From Acidobacteriota bacterium (lineage in GTDB: Bacteria > Acidobacteriota > Terriglobia > Terriglobales > Acidobacteriaceae): a stretch of 46,545 bases of DNA. Both the position numbers and the translations under genes were made by a program. The notes below the pieces were generated by a model. It was not told the origin of the DNA, ran no database searches, and saw only the letters and a list, made by a program, of their open reading frames with translations. Where the stretch lies: the NCBI GenBank assembly GCA_019351975.1, contig JABBOG010000030.1:1-46545 (forward strand). Direction: 5' to 3'. Of the stretch, positions 1 to 12,537 are shown piece after piece. Position 1 is the stretch's first letter; each line of letters begins with the position of its first letter.

Positions 1-399
1 GAACGCCAGCGGCTTCTCCATCATCACGTTCAGCCCCAGCCCCGCGCACTCCTCCACCACCCGCCGATGATCGCTCGTCGCCGTAAACACCAGTGCAGCC
101 TGCGGATGCGCATGCTGCACCATCTCCGCGATGCTGTTAAAGTGAAGGCTCGGCGACAGATGATACCGCTTTGCATACGCATCGAAGAGCCGCTGATCCG
201 GCTCCACAATGCCCACCAGTTGCACATCCGACCGGTCCAGAATGCCGCCCGCTGGCGTCATCTGTCCCCCTCCCAGAAACGCCGCGACGTGACCATGAAC
301 CAGACCCACAATCCCGACCCGCAGCGTCTCCGCGCCATACGCGCATCCAGAGACCCCCATCAGCAGCATCACAAGCAGCGTCTTCATTGACATATCCAT
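1..399 (-). CDS. Gfo/Idh/MocA-family oxidoreductase, N-terminal part
   Basis: The reading frame enters at the window edge, so only about 133 N-terminal residues are visible. They begin with a hydrophobic signal-like segment (KTLLVMLLMGVSGCAYG, with a possible lipobox Cys). A Rossmann start follows (LRVGIVGLVHGH), then an aspartate/glutamate nucleotide contact (VGIVEPD), and the family motif EKPLAF closes the visible part. Gfo/Idh/MocA proteins are NAD(P)-dependent dehydrogenases of sugars and related compounds. The signal sequence suggests an exported, possibly Tat-like or lipoprotein variant, which is common in Acidobacteria and Planctomycetes. In-frame ATG codons at 399, 393 and 387 could each be the start, and no clear Shine-Dalgarno chooses between them. 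Substrate unknown. Confidence 0.8.
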   Translation of the reverse strand, partial: MDMSMKTLLVMLLMGVSGCAYGAETLRVGIVGLVHGHVAAFLGGGQMTPAGGILDRSDVQLVGIVEPDQRLFDAYAKRYHLSPSLHFNSIAEMVQHAHPQAALVFTATSDHRRVVEECAGLGLNVMMEKPLAF

Positions 400-664
400 T
401 CTTTTGAAAGAGCAACCGAAACCACGCGCCACACACCATCAGCGCGCTTATCTTACCTCGCCTGTGCTCCCAGCGAAAGTTCTTCCCGACCGAACACACA
501 TTTACGCCTAACTGACTGATTTTTCTGTAGCTGCTGCCGATAGAGCAAACAAGAACGATTTCCGCACATCGACGACCGCCGAATCACGCATCACGTGTTT
601 TCGGCGTCTAATCTATCGAATTAGGCTACGATGATCAAGGGTCGAGCTAGCCAAAGGAGTTTAC

Positions 665-1336
665 TTGGAGACCGGTTTCCGCACGTCTGTTTTGCTTTTC
701 CTCGCTCTTGCCTTCGCGTCTGTCGCGGGAGCGCAAGCCTTTCCCACCGCAACCCAACCCCTCGATCTGTCCGCCTTCGGTGCCGCGACCGGCACATGGA
801 CCGGCCTCGGCGGTGGACGAAACTTAGGCGCTACTGCCGGAATCGATCTCGGTTGGAAGCCCTTCTACAACTTCTATCCTGCCGTTGAACTCCGCGGCAC
901 CTACCCGCTCGACAGCGGACACGTCGACTCCCAGAAGAACGTACTCGTAGGCTTCAGAGCATCGCGCTACTACGGTCGCTTCCATCCCTACGGCGACTTC
1001 CTCTTCGGCCGCGGCAAGATCATCTATCAGAACGGTGGCTACCCAAACCTGAATGGTTCCCTTCTTTACATCGATTCCGTCTCCAACGTCTTCTCCTACG
1101 GCGGCGGCCTCGATCTCACACTCTCCGACAGCTTTTCTTTGAAACTTGACGCCCAGATCCAGCACTACGACGTACCGGTCACCACCTCCGGTGCCATCTA
1201 CGCCAAGCCAATCAGCGTCGGCATCGTCTATCACTTCGACTTCAACCACCACATCCACTACAACGCCGACGGACAAGTCAAAGGCTACAAGCCACCACCA
1301 CCGGCTCGTGCGCCTGCTCCCACCCAGCCTCAATAA
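665..1336 (+). CDS. Outer-membrane beta-barrel protein
   Basis: A 223-residue protein with a clear signal peptide (LLFLALAFASVAGAQA, cleavage near residue 23-25). Alternating hydrophobic/polar strands rich in Tyr, Phe and Gly follow, as in small porin- or OmpA-like beta-barrels, for example YGRFHPYGDFLFGRGK and FSYGGGLDLTL. The C-terminal tail is Pro/Ala-rich (PPPPARAPAPTQPQ), which could reach into the periplasm. The start is TTG at 665, chosen because AAAGGAG lies a few bases upstream and no better in-frame codon exists. Its last bases overlap the stop of the convergent gene ending at 1330. The barrel fold is inferred from composition and no specific transport role can be read. Confidence 0.75.
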   Translation: METGFRTSVLLFLALAFASVAGAQAFPTATQPLDLSAFGAATGTWTGLGGGRNLGATAGIDLGWKPFYNFYPAVELRGTYPLDSGHVDSQKNVLVGFRASRYYGRFHPYGDFLFGRGKIIYQNGGYPNLNGSLLYIDSVSNVFSYGGGLDLTLSDSFSLKLDAQIQHYDVPVTTSGAIYAKPISVGIVYHFDFNHHIHYNADGQVKGYKPPPPARAPAPTQPQ

Positions 1337-1641
1337 CGCTGGATCACCTCACGATGGCGCTTGACCCACCAGCAAGCGCTATTTCCTCCTTGCGGATACA
1401 CAGACTTGCTGCACCGTATCATCGCACTCCCGTTCGGGTAATAATCCTCCTTCCCGCCCTTCAGCTCCGCCACCGTATAGAGCTGCACCTGCACCGAATC
1501 CATCCCTCCGCCCTTCGCCACGCGCGCGCGCCACACCATCCAATCCAGCGGATACGCCATCACCGCAAGCAGAAGCACGACCCCCACCGCCCTCAGCAAC
1601 TGCTTGAACGCATAAGCCTCAATCACATGCTCTTGTGTCAT
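1330..1641 (-). CDS. Small single-TM hypothetical protein
   Basis: A 103-residue protein starting MTQEHVIEAY, with one strong transmembrane segment around residues 15-40 (LLRAVGVVLLLAVMAYPLDW) and a soluble C-terminal part containing two cysteines. The ATG at 1641 is preferred over an upstream in-frame ATG because AGGAGG sits about ten bases before it and the upstream extension has no ribosome site. It lies 69 bases downstream of the LytTR regulator on the same strand and may be co-transcribed with it. I do not recognise the family. Its stop overlaps the tail of the convergent barrel gene by a few bases. Confidence 0.6.
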   Translation of the reverse strand: MTQEHVIEAYAFKQLLRAVGVVLLLAVMAYPLDWMVWRARVAKGGGMDSVQVQLYTVAELKGGKEDYYPNGSAMIRCSKSVYPQGGNSACWWVKRHREVIQRY

Positions 1642-1710
1642 TTGACGTGCACCTCCTGATTGCATTCCTGCGGCAGATGCAGCGCTTGCCCTGTCAAATT
1701 TCACGCTGCC

Positions 1711-2604
1711 TTACAGATTAAACAGCTCTCGCAGCCGCTTGGTCTGCGACCGGCTCACCGGTATCTCCGTCTGCTTCCGGTCATCCATACGCAGCTGGTA
1801 CGTCGATTTGAACCACGGCACAACCTCGCGAATATGCTGCATATTCACCACAAACGACCGATGCACGCGCCAGAACTGCTCCGGATCGAGCTGGTCCATC
1901 AGCTCCTCCAGCGTCCTGCAATTCGAGTCCCCCTCCAGCGTCTTCGTCACCACCGAGATCCGCCCCTCCTCAATCGTAGAAAAGCAAACGTCCCTCTGAT
2001 CCACCAGCAGCAGCCGATTCTGCGCCCGCACCACGACCTTGCCCGACCGCGCCAGGCCGCCCGCAGCAGCCATCCCACCCGAGACCATCGCGGCCTGCTC
2101 CTCCACCATGCGCAACAACGCATCCAGCTTCGCCTCTGCCCCAGAAACACCATCGGAAACCCGCGCCGCAGCCGCTTCACCGGTCGACCCTCCGGCGCCC
2201 ATATCCCCACTCTCGGTTGCGCCATTCACCCGCTCCCGAACCTTCTCCAGCGTCCGTTGCACACGTTTGCCGTCGAAGGGTTTCAGCAGATAATCCACCG
2301 CATTCACCTCAAACGCCTTCACCGCATACTGGTCAAACGCCGTCGCAAAGACCACCTGCGGCAGCTTCATCTTGCGATCCAGCGCAAGCACTTTTTTTAG
2401 CACCGCAAATCCATCCAACCCCGGCATCCGCACATCCAGAAACACCACATCCGGCTTATGGGTTCGTATCAGGTCAACGGCCTCAATGCCGTTCGATCCC
2501 TGCGCCAGCACCGACACGCCACCGGCCGCATCCAGCAGATACTGCAGCTCCTGCCTCGCCAGAGCCTCGTCATCGATAATCAGCGCCGTCAGCGGTATAG
2601 CCAT
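1711..2604 (-). CDS. LytTR-family response regulator
   Basis: A 297-residue two-component response regulator. The N-terminal receiver domain (about residues 5-125) shows the acidic pair in LIIDDE, the phosphoacceptor Asp57 in FLDVRMPG, and the conserved Thr/Ala and Lys switch positions (FATAFDQYAVKAF, DYLLKPF). A linker of about 60 residues rich in Gly/Ala follows. A LytTR DNA-binding domain ends the protein (about 190-297, with FWRVHRSFVVNMQHI and IPVSRSQTKRLRE). LytTR regulators bind direct repeats upstream of targets and usually pair with a LytS/AlgZ-type kinase, but no kinase is adjacent here. The start is ATG 2604; a longer in-frame extension overlaps the divergent gene and lacks homology. 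Confidence 0.92.
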   Translation of the reverse strand: MAIPLTALIIDDEALARQELQYLLDAAGGVSVLAQGSNGIEAVDLIRTHKPDVVFLDVRMPGLDGFAVLKKVLALDRKMKLPQVVFATAFDQYAVKAFEVNAVDYLLKPFDGKRVQRTLEKVRERVNGATESGDMGAGGSTGEAAAARVSDGVSGAEAKLDALLRMVEEQAAMVSGGMAAAGGLARSGKVVVRAQNRLLLVDQRDVCFSTIEEGRISVVTKTLEGDSNCRTLEELMDQLDPEQFWRVHRSFVVNMQHIREVVPWFKSTYQLRMDDRKQTEIPVSRSQTKRLRELFNL

Positions 2605-2767
2605 GCAATCGATTCTATTCGGTGAACGGCTGTCCGGCAGTCCTGGCTTCCCGCTCACCCCCTTGCTCTCGTGCACGCCTCGCGGTCTAAAATGGTCGAT
2701 ACCTGCCAGTGCCGATCCTGCAATCTGGTCCGTCCAAACTAGAGATCTCTCGCGAAGGGCATGCGCA

Positions 2768-4504
2768 TTGAAGAAGCAGCGTCGCAACTCAGACCATAGC
2801 CGACCTGCGCAGCACTGGACCCTGCAACGCCCTCTGCTAAGCTTTTGTGTCCTCGCCGCCATCTGGGTCTATCTGCTCTACTCCGCGCTTCTCGACGCGC
2901 CGTTCGTCTACGACGATCTCGACCAGATCGCCAACAACCCCGCCCTGCAGTCCTGGCACGCGACCTGGACGCATTTCATCCTCGCTCCCGTCTCGTTTAC
3001 GTCCGGCTTCATCGGCAGCGGCGGGTCCACCTATCGGCCGCTCTTCTGGATAAGCCTCGCCATCGATCGCCACCTCTGGGGAACCGATGCAGGCGGCTTC
3101 CACCTCACCAGCATCGTCCTCCACTGGATCAACGGCCTTCTGCTCTTTCAGCTTCTCCGCAAGCTCAATCTCTCGCTCGTCGTCGCAGGCCTCACCGCCC
3201 TCGTCTGGCTCGGTCTGCCCATCAACAGCGAGGCCGTCGCCTGGGTCAGCGCCCGCGCCTACTTGCTGAGCACCGCCTGCATCCTCGCAGCTCTCCTCGC
3301 CGCCCTGTCCTACCTGCGCAGCCTGAGCCGCCTGGCGCTTCCAGCCTTCCTCGCATTCGCGCTCATGGCAGACTTCAGCCACGAACAAGGCGTCCTTCTG
3401 GCCGGATTCCTCACCCTCGCCTATCTCCTCGAAAACCCCACCCTCACCCAAAATCCCACCCGCACCCAACGCTGGCTTCTCCTGGGAGCAGCAGCGCTTC
3501 TGGCCGACGCAGTCTACTTCGCCTGCAGCTCCGCCGTCGGCGCCCACGCCGGCCATGGAGATCGCACCCTCTGGTCGGTCGGCCTCAAATTCTGGACGTA
3601 CCTCCAGCTCATCTGTCTTCCCGTCCACATGAGCATGGAGCGCTCCTCCGCCGTTCCCGCCAACACGCCTTCTATCTCCGCCATCATCGCCTGGGCCGCC
3701 CTGATCGGTCTAATCGCAGCAGCTATCCACCTTCGCCGCCGCACGCCCGCGATTGCAGCCGGCCTCGCCATTCTTCTCCTCGGCCTGCTACCATACTGCG
3801 GCTTCGTCTACATCTATCAAGGCATGGCGGAGCGCTTCGCCTATCTCGCCGCCATCGGCTTCGTTCTCGCCCTTATCGCCGCGGCCATCCTCGTCCATCC
3901 CCGTCAGCAGCAGGTTCTCCTGGGCTGCGTCGCCCTCTGGGCGCTCTGGGGCGCATGGCGTCTCGTCACCCGCGTTCACAACTGGCAGCAGCCCCTCGCT
4001 CTCTACCAGAACTCCCTCGCAGCGACGCCGCAGAGCGCCTACCTACGAAAAAATCTCGGCGATGTCTACCTCTCGCAGGGCAATCCCCGCAGCGCACTCG
4101 CCGAGTACACCCACTCCCTCGCCCTCGCTCCCAATAATCCAAAGACCATCCTGAACGACGCCTCCGCTCTCCAGCAAGCCGGCGACAATGCCCGCGCCGA
4201 AGTTCAATATCGCCGCGTCATCCAGCTTCTTCCGCACGAAAGCGCCGCCTATGTCGATCTCGAAAGTCTGTACATCGAGCAGGGCCGTCTTCAGGACGCC
4301 ATCGCCATGTACAAGCAGGCAATCTCCATCAACCCCTCGGACTCCAACGCCTACTTCGACATGGGTGTCATGTTCCAGCAACACGGGCAGAACCGCGACG
4401 CCCTCGCCTTCTACAGAAAAGTCCTGCAGCTCAAGCCCGGCGACCCCCAGACCTTGCTCTACCTGAGCAAGCTGCCCCTGGCCACAACCGGCAACGATCA
4501 ATAG
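2768..4504 (+). CDS. GT-C type membrane glycosyltransferase-like protein with TPR tail
   Basis: About 578 residues. The first two thirds hold roughly ten membrane segments. Between the first two lies FVYDDLDQIANNP, where the paired aspartates (D49-D50) match the catalytic DD motif of the first extracytoplasmic loop in GT-C enzymes and TMTC proteins. The C-terminal 150 residues (from about residue 418) contain three to four tetratricopeptide repeats such as AYLRKNLGDVYLSQGNPRSALAEY. This is the bacterial TMTC-like architecture, which suggests transfer of a sugar from a polyprenyl carrier to protein or glycan. Acceptor and donor are unknown. The start is probably TTG 2768 (AAGG ten bases before); codons further upstream overlap the divergent regulator. 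Confidence 0.75.
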   Translation: MKKQRRNSDHSRPAQHWTLQRPLLSFCVLAAIWVYLLYSALLDAPFVYDDLDQIANNPALQSWHATWTHFILAPVSFTSGFIGSGGSTYRPLFWISLAIDRHLWGTDAGGFHLTSIVLHWINGLLLFQLLRKLNLSLVVAGLTALVWLGLPINSEAVAWVSARAYLLSTACILAALLAALSYLRSLSRLALPAFLAFALMADFSHEQGVLLAGFLTLAYLLENPTLTQNPTRTQRWLLLGAAALLADAVYFACSSAVGAHAGHGDRTLWSVGLKFWTYLQLICLPVHMSMERSSAVPANTPSISAIIAWAALIGLIAAAIHLRRRTPAIAAGLAILLLGLLPYCGFVYIYQGMAERFAYLAAIGFVLALIAAAILVHPRQQQVLLGCVALWALWGAWRLVTRVHNWQQPLALYQNSLAATPQSAYLRKNLGDVYLSQGNPRSALAEYTHSLALAPNNPKTILNDASALQQAGDNARAEVQYRRVIQLLPHESAAYVDLESLYIEQGRLQDAIAMYKQAISINPSDSNAYFDMGVMFQQHGQNRDALAFYRKVLQLKPGDPQTLLYLSKLPLATTGNDQ

Positions 4505-4522
4505 CCAAATACGTTTGCGGTT

Positions 4523-5077
4523 CTATTCGCTGTCGCTGTACGCGCGCAGCCTCGCCGGTGCGCCGTCTTCCGCAAGGTCATGCCCGCACTGCGTGCAGTA
4601 CACGTCCGTGATTCGCACCCCGCGATGGCACTCCCCGCACACCGGAGCCATCTGGAACTGGCACTGCGGGCAATAGTGATACGTCGCCGCAATCTCCGTC
4701 GAACAGTTCGGGCACCGTGACAACACCGGCTGCCGCAGCATAAAGTACACCACCGCTCCGATGCCGCCCGGCAGCACCACGCACATCAGCATCCACAGCC
4801 CCGCCGACATGCCGCGCCGCTTCACATCGCGGCTCACATACCCCAGCAGCAGTGCATAGCTCGCCCACATCGTTCCCCACGCATAGCCCATCATCAGGCG
4901 CAGCGGCAGCATCTCGTGCTTGTGGTGCGGCATCACCCAATGAAAGATGTACTGCATCGCCGCGAACAGCAGCAGCGCCAGCACCATCGACCACCGCGGA
5001 ATCATCCGCAGGTCTTCATCACCCGCTGACATCGGATCTTTCTCACGCGACGAAGCCCACTTCCAGCGCGGCATCAT
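4523..5077 (-). CDS. Membrane protein with double zinc ribbon
   Basis: 184 residues. Three hydrophobic helices (around 29-45, 62-80 and 92-112) precede a C-terminal region with four Cys-x-x-Cys pairs: CPNC, CPQC, CGEC and CTQC. These would bind two zinc ions as a double zinc ribbon. It is the third gene of the operon headed by the ECF sigma gene; its ATG overlaps the previous stop (ATGA). Zinc-ribbon membrane proteins next to ECF sigma factors can act as sensors or anti-sigma-like partners, but this role is inference from position. It ends 18 bases from the convergent GT-C/TPR gene. Confidence 0.8.
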   Translation of the reverse strand: MMPRWKWASSREKDPMSAGDEDLRMIPRWSMVLALLLFAAMQYIFHWVMPHHKHEMLPLRLMMGYAWGTMWASYALLLGYVSRDVKRRGMSAGLWMLMCVVLPGGIGAVVYFMLRQPVLSRCPNCSTEIAATYHYCPQCQFQMAPVCGECHRGVRITDVYCTQCGHDLAEDGAPARLRAYSDSE

Positions 5078-5463
5078 TGTTGCACCTCGCCATCACTGCC
5101 CGCGCGTCCACGTCCTCGCTTCACCCAGACCGCTCCCAGAACAAACGCCGTCACCGGCAAGAACCATACCAGCAAAATCATCAACTGGTCGCTTGCGTCC
5201 GGTATGCCGTTCGGCGTCAACTCGTACCCATCCAGAACGCTCCAGAACGCATAGCAGATTGCCAGCAACAACACCGACACAATCGCCAGCGGCACCCACA
5301 GGCTCCTCGAGCGCCTTCGCTGTTCCTGCATCGTCAGCGCCTGTTGCCGCACCACCCGCCGCGTCCGGTTTACCACCCGCGCTCGCGCTCCCTGCGGCCT
5401 CGCTCCGCCCATCAATGCATTCGATACAAACTGTTCCTCTTCACGTGCACCAAGCGGATTCAT
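5074..5463 (-). CDS. Two-TM hypothetical protein of the sigma operon
   Basis: 129 residues. The basic, soluble N-terminal half (residues 1-53, with RARVVNRTRRVVRQQ) is followed by two transmembrane helices (about 54-74 and 92-111) and a short charged tail. It overlaps the sigma factor stop and the following gene start by 4 bases each (ATGA), so the three genes are almost certainly translated as one unit. The topology, a cytosolic N-terminus ahead of membrane helices directly downstream of an ECF sigma gene, is what an anti-sigma factor would have. I see no ZAS zinc-binding HxxxCxxC signature, so the role is a guess. Confidence 0.75.
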   Translation of the reverse strand: MNPLGAREEEQFVSNALMGGARPQGARARVVNRTRRVVRQQALTMQEQRRRSRSLWVPLAIVSVLLLAICYAFWSVLDGYELTPNGIPDASDQLMILLVWFLPVTAFVLGAVWVKRGRGRAGSDGEVQQ

Positions 5464-6101
5464 CGCCTCACCCCCGCCGCATCGGTTTCAGCGCGCTGCG
5501 ACCGCAACCTCAGCAGCTCCGGCTTCAGCGCCGCCAGCCCTCGGTACAGCCTCGATTTCACCGTCGAAAGCGGCGCGCGTGTAACGACCGCGATCTCTTC
5601 CAACGACATCTCCTCGTGAAACCGGAGCGTCAAAACTTCTCGAAACGTCGGCTCCAGCGTCAGAAGCACCATAGCAATCTCAGATGCGTTCTCCCGCCCT
5701 TCGAACTGCTCCAGCGGAGACGGTCCATCCTGCACGATCTCGAACGGCCGCTCATCCTCGCCAGCCTCGCTCATCGCATCCAGGCTCGCCATCGTCCGCT
5801 TCCGCGAAAGGTCGATCACCAGATTCCGCGCAATCGTGAAGATCCACGTATCAAACCTTGCCTTGCCGTTATACTGCGCGCCCCGCCGCAGCACGCGGAT
5901 CCAGACCTCCTGAAACAGGTCTTCCGCCACCTCACGCTTGTTCGTCAGAAACATCAGATACCGCATCAACCGATGCTGATACCTCTCGATCAGTTGGTCC
6001 AGCAGCTCCGGATCCTGTCGCTTCAGCCCGCGCGAGATGGCTTCATTCTCTCGCGCCACCTCCTGGGCGGCCTCTGCGGTCAGTACATTGGGAGCTCTCA
6101 C
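5460..6101 (-). CDS. ECF-type RNA polymerase sigma factor
   Basis: 213 residues with the complete two-domain layout of group 4 sigma factors. Region 2 (about 35-105) contains AEDLFQEVWIRVLRR and FDTWIFTIARNLVIDLSRK, the -10 recognition and core-binding elements. Region 4 (about 140-195) contains FREVLTLRFHEEMSLEEIA and STVKSRLYRGLAAL, the -35 binding helix-turn-helix. The apparent start is GTG 6101 and no strong ribosome site was seen, so a later start is possible. It heads a three-gene operon with a two-TM protein and a zinc-ribbon membrane protein. The divergent neighbour is the rhodanese gene. Confidence 0.93.
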   Translation of the reverse strand: MRAPNVLTAEAAQEVARENEAISRGLKRQDPELLDQLIERYQHRLMRYLMFLTNKREVAEDLFQEVWIRVLRRGAQYNGKARFDTWIFTIARNLVIDLSRKRTMASLDAMSEAGEDERPFEIVQDGPSPLEQFEGRENASEIAMVLLTLEPTFREVLTLRFHEEMSLEEIAVVTRAPLSTVKSRLYRGLAALKPELLRLRSQRAETDAAGVRR

Positions 6102-6343
6102 GTCAGTATGGACGCCTCGTTCCTGCGAATAGTCTCAGCTTTCTGTTGTAATTCTACGGCCATCGTTAATGCGACATAACAAAATCTTCCCGTCCTGCAT
6201 ATTTATTCCTCCCGCATGCCGTCTTTTAGAGCACAATGACAAGACGCACCTCAGCACGCCTTGCACCTGCACCCCGCAACCGCCGCGTCTGAAACGTATT
6301 TGCAGGAAAGTTGACCATGACCTAGACCGTCTCCTTTAGCATC

Positions 6344-6685
6344 TTGGCCGTCGTTCTTCTCTTATTCTTCGTCGTCAAACGCGATTCAAAGCTGTCTCCA
6401 GACCGCGTGCGACAGTACCTGAAAGACGGCGCTCTGGTCATCGATGTCCGCACCCCCAGCGAGTTCTCCTCCGGCCACATCGCCAAGGCCATCAACCTTC
6501 CCCTCGACGACATCGAGACCTCACTGCCGCGCCGCATCCAGGACACAAACCGCGTCCTCCTCCTGCATTGCCAGAGCGGCATGCGCAGCAGCGTCGCCAG
6601 CAAAAAACTCAAGAACCTGGGCTACGTCAACGCTTTCAATCTCGGCTCCTACACCCGCGCCGCACATCTCCTCAACGACAAATAG
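6344..6685 (+). CDS. Membrane-anchored rhodanese-like protein with early amber codon
   Basis: The reading frame encodes a hydrophobic N-terminus (AVVLLLFFVV) and a single rhodanese domain of about 95 residues. It has the CH2A-like DVRTPSEFSSGHIAKAINLP and the active-site loop CQSGMRS with its cysteine. Rhodaneses transfer sulfane sulfur to thiol acceptors. The natural start should be ATG 6317, which follows AGGAAAG at 6304-6310 and lies in the same frame, but its third codon is TAG (6323-6325). Between that stop and TTG 6344 the frame still reads TVSFSI, completing a typical signal anchor. Expression would need readthrough, reinitiation at TTG 6344, or the stop is a mutation or sequencing error. 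Confidence 0.75.
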   Translation: MAVVLLLFFVVKRDSKLSPDRVRQYLKDGALVIDVRTPSEFSSGHIAKAINLPLDDIETSLPRRIQDTNRVLLLHCQSGMRSSVASKKLKNLGYVNAFNLGSYTRAAHLLNDK

Positions 6686-6743
6686 CACCGCGCACCAGTC
6701 CGCGCCGCAGCACCGCACCTCCTCCGCCGATTACACTGAAGGC

Positions 6744-7559
6744 ATGGAAGTTCTGTACGGCCTGCACCCCGTCGAAGAGGCCCTCCGCGCCGGCACTCGA
6801 CCCCTCGACCACGTCAGCGTCGCCCGCGAGCGCGAGGCCCGCCGCGACCCGCGCATGGACGCGGTCCTCGAACTCTGCCGCTCCAAAGGCGTCCGCATCA
6901 GCACCGAACCCCGCGACCAGCTCTCCCGCCACTGCAAAACCGACGCCCACCAGGGCATCGTCGCCTTCCTCCGTGAGCGCAAACTCCTCGCCCTGGAAGA
7001 CCTTCTCAACACCCCCGCCCGCCCCACCGGCCGCTTCTTTCTCGCGCTCGACGGCGTCGAAGACCCCCACAACCTCGGCGCTCTCCTCCGCTCCGCCGAC
7101 GGTGCCGGTGTCGACGGCATCCTCCTCCCCGAGCGTCGCTCCGCTCCCCTCTCTGCCGTCACCGCCAAAACCTCCGCCGGTGCCTCCGAGCACGTCCGCA
7201 TCGCCCAGGTCGTCAACATCACCCGCGCCCTCGAAACCATGAAGAAGCACAACATCTGGATCGTCGGCCTCGACGAACGCGGCACCCCAGACTACACCGA
7301 CTTCGACTTCCGCCAGGACGTCTGCCTCGTCCTCGGCAGCGAGGGCTCCGGCCTCCACGACCTCGTCAAGCGCACCTGCGACCACCTCCTCCGCATCCCC
7401 ATGGCCGGCTGCGTCAGCTCCCTCAACGTCTCCGTCGCCGGTGCCGTCGTCATGTACGAGGCTACCCGCCAGCGCCGCTCCACCTCCCCACCCGCCACCA
7501 TTCCCGACCTCCCGCCGTCTAACCCACCAAAGCCCCGCAAAGGTCTCGGCTCCATCTAG
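6744..7559 (+). CDS. rlmB: 23S rRNA (guanosine-2'-O-)-methyltransferase RlmB / TrmH family
   Basis: 271 residues. The N-terminal substrate-binding domain starts VLYGLHPVEEALRAG and includes the typical HQGIVAF stretch. The C-terminal SPOUT (alpha/beta knot) domain shows all three motifs: NLGALLRSADGAGVDGILLP, LGSEGSGLHDLVKRTCD, and SSLNVSVAGAVVMYE. RlmB methylates G2251 in the peptidyl-transferase P loop of 23S rRNA using S-adenosylmethionine. The ATG at 6744 fits the family start; the longer upstream frame has no homology. A Pro-rich C-terminal tail of about 25 residues is extra. It sits 58 bases downstream of the rhodanese gene on the same strand. Confidence 0.93.
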   Translation: MEVLYGLHPVEEALRAGTRPLDHVSVAREREARRDPRMDAVLELCRSKGVRISTEPRDQLSRHCKTDAHQGIVAFLRERKLLALEDLLNTPARPTGRFFLALDGVEDPHNLGALLRSADGAGVDGILLPERRSAPLSAVTAKTSAGASEHVRIAQVVNITRALETMKKHNIWIVGLDERGTPDYTDFDFRQDVCLVLGSEGSGLHDLVKRTCDHLLRIPMAGCVSSLNVSVAGAVVMYEATRQRRSTSPPATIPDLPPSNPPKPRKGLGSI

Positions 7560-7697
7560 CTTCGCCGCCATTCACAGGCATGCACCATCCATAGCACCGC
7601 ACGCATTTTCGCCGTCACACTGTAGTTTTGTCATTCCCGCAGGGAATCTGCGTCTTCTCCCAGCCACCCCGCCCCCCAACCACCGGAGCCCCAGGCA

Positions 7698-11995
<4,298 letters not shown>

Positions 11996-12020
11996 CTAAC
12001 CGCAAAAAGGAGCTCTCTCG

Positions 12021-12293
12021 ATGCCGCACATGGTGTTCTGCACAAAGTACAAAGCCGAAATGGAAGGCCTCGACGAACCACCCTTCGACTCCGACTTCGG
12101 CCAGAAGATCTACAAAAACGTCTCCAAAAAAGCCTGGACCGAGTGGCTCGAACGCCAGAAGATGCTCCTCAACGAGTACCGCCTCCAGCCCTGGACGCCT
12201 CAGGCGCAGGAGTTCCTCGTCGAGCAGATGACCGAATTCTTCTTCGGCACCGGCGGCGAACTCCCCAAAGAATACGTCGCTCCCGCCCACTAA
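12021..12293 (+). CDS. yggX: Probable Fe(2+)-trafficking protein YggX
   Basis: 90 residues, the full length of the family. It opens with the conserved VFCTKYKAEMEGLDEPPF (Cys7 is the functional cysteine). The signatures LGxxIYxxVSKxAWxxW (here FGQKIYKNVSKKAWTEW), KMLLNEYRL and the C-terminal EFLVEQMTEFFFG follow. YggX protects Fe-S clusters from oxidative damage and may move ferrous iron. AAAAAGGAGCT about ten bases before the ATG is a good ribosome site. It is a monocistronic gene immediately upstream of tRNA-Pro and thus forms the left border of the integrated element. Confidence 0.95.
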   Translation: MPHMVFCTKYKAEMEGLDEPPFDSDFGQKIYKNVSKKAWTEWLERQKMLLNEYRLQPWTPQAQEFLVEQMTEFFFGTGGELPKEYVAPAH

Positions 12294-12392
12294 TCCCGCC
12301 TCCGGTCTGCGGCACATCCCCGCTCTTGATGTAAACTAAAACTACCCCTGCCGCTGGCCCCTTCCAAGGCGCGAGCGGCAATTGCAGCAAGT

Positions 12393-12469
12393 CGGGACGT
12401 GGCTCAGCCTGGTAGAGCGCACCCTTGGGGTGGGTGAGGTCGCTAGTTCGAATCTAGTCGTCCCGACCA
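12393..12469 (+). tRNA. tRNA-Pro (anticodon GGG), CCA encoded
   Basis: The 77-base sequence folds as a cloverleaf. The acceptor stem CGGGACG/CGTCCCG is perfect. The D arm is GCTC/GAGC, the anticodon stem CACCC/GGGTG with loop TTGGGGT (anticodon GGG), and the T arm GCTAG/CTAGT with TTCGAAT. Discriminator A is followed by encoded CCA. The 3' part from the anticodon loop onward coincides with the element's 50-bp attachment repeat, so integration rebuilt an intact gene and the displaced native 3' part now lies at 29967-30011. Confidence 0.97.
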
Positions 12470-12474
12470 TTTTT
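12425..12474 (+). repeat. Left attachment repeat (50 bp)
   Basis: Identical over all 50 positions to 29967-30016. It begins TTGGGGTGGGTGAGG in the tRNA anticodon loop and ends five T after the CCA. The next base on each side differs, which defines the repeat limits. Confidence 0.97.
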
Positions 12475-12505
12475 ATCAACAACTTAGCAGGCGTGAGCAA
12501 GCGAA

Positions 12506-12527
12506 ATGGGTGCAAACGCGGGTGCAG
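12506..12527 (+). repeat. Putative integrase arm site, left
   Basis: A 22-bp stretch starting ATGGGTGCAAACG and ending GGTGCAG, containing two GGTGCA cores. The same stretch with two substitutions occurs at 29852-29873 near the other end. It lies between the attachment repeat and the integrase stop, where arm-type binding sites are expected. Confidence 0.6.
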
Positions 12528-12537
12528 ATAGGTTCAG

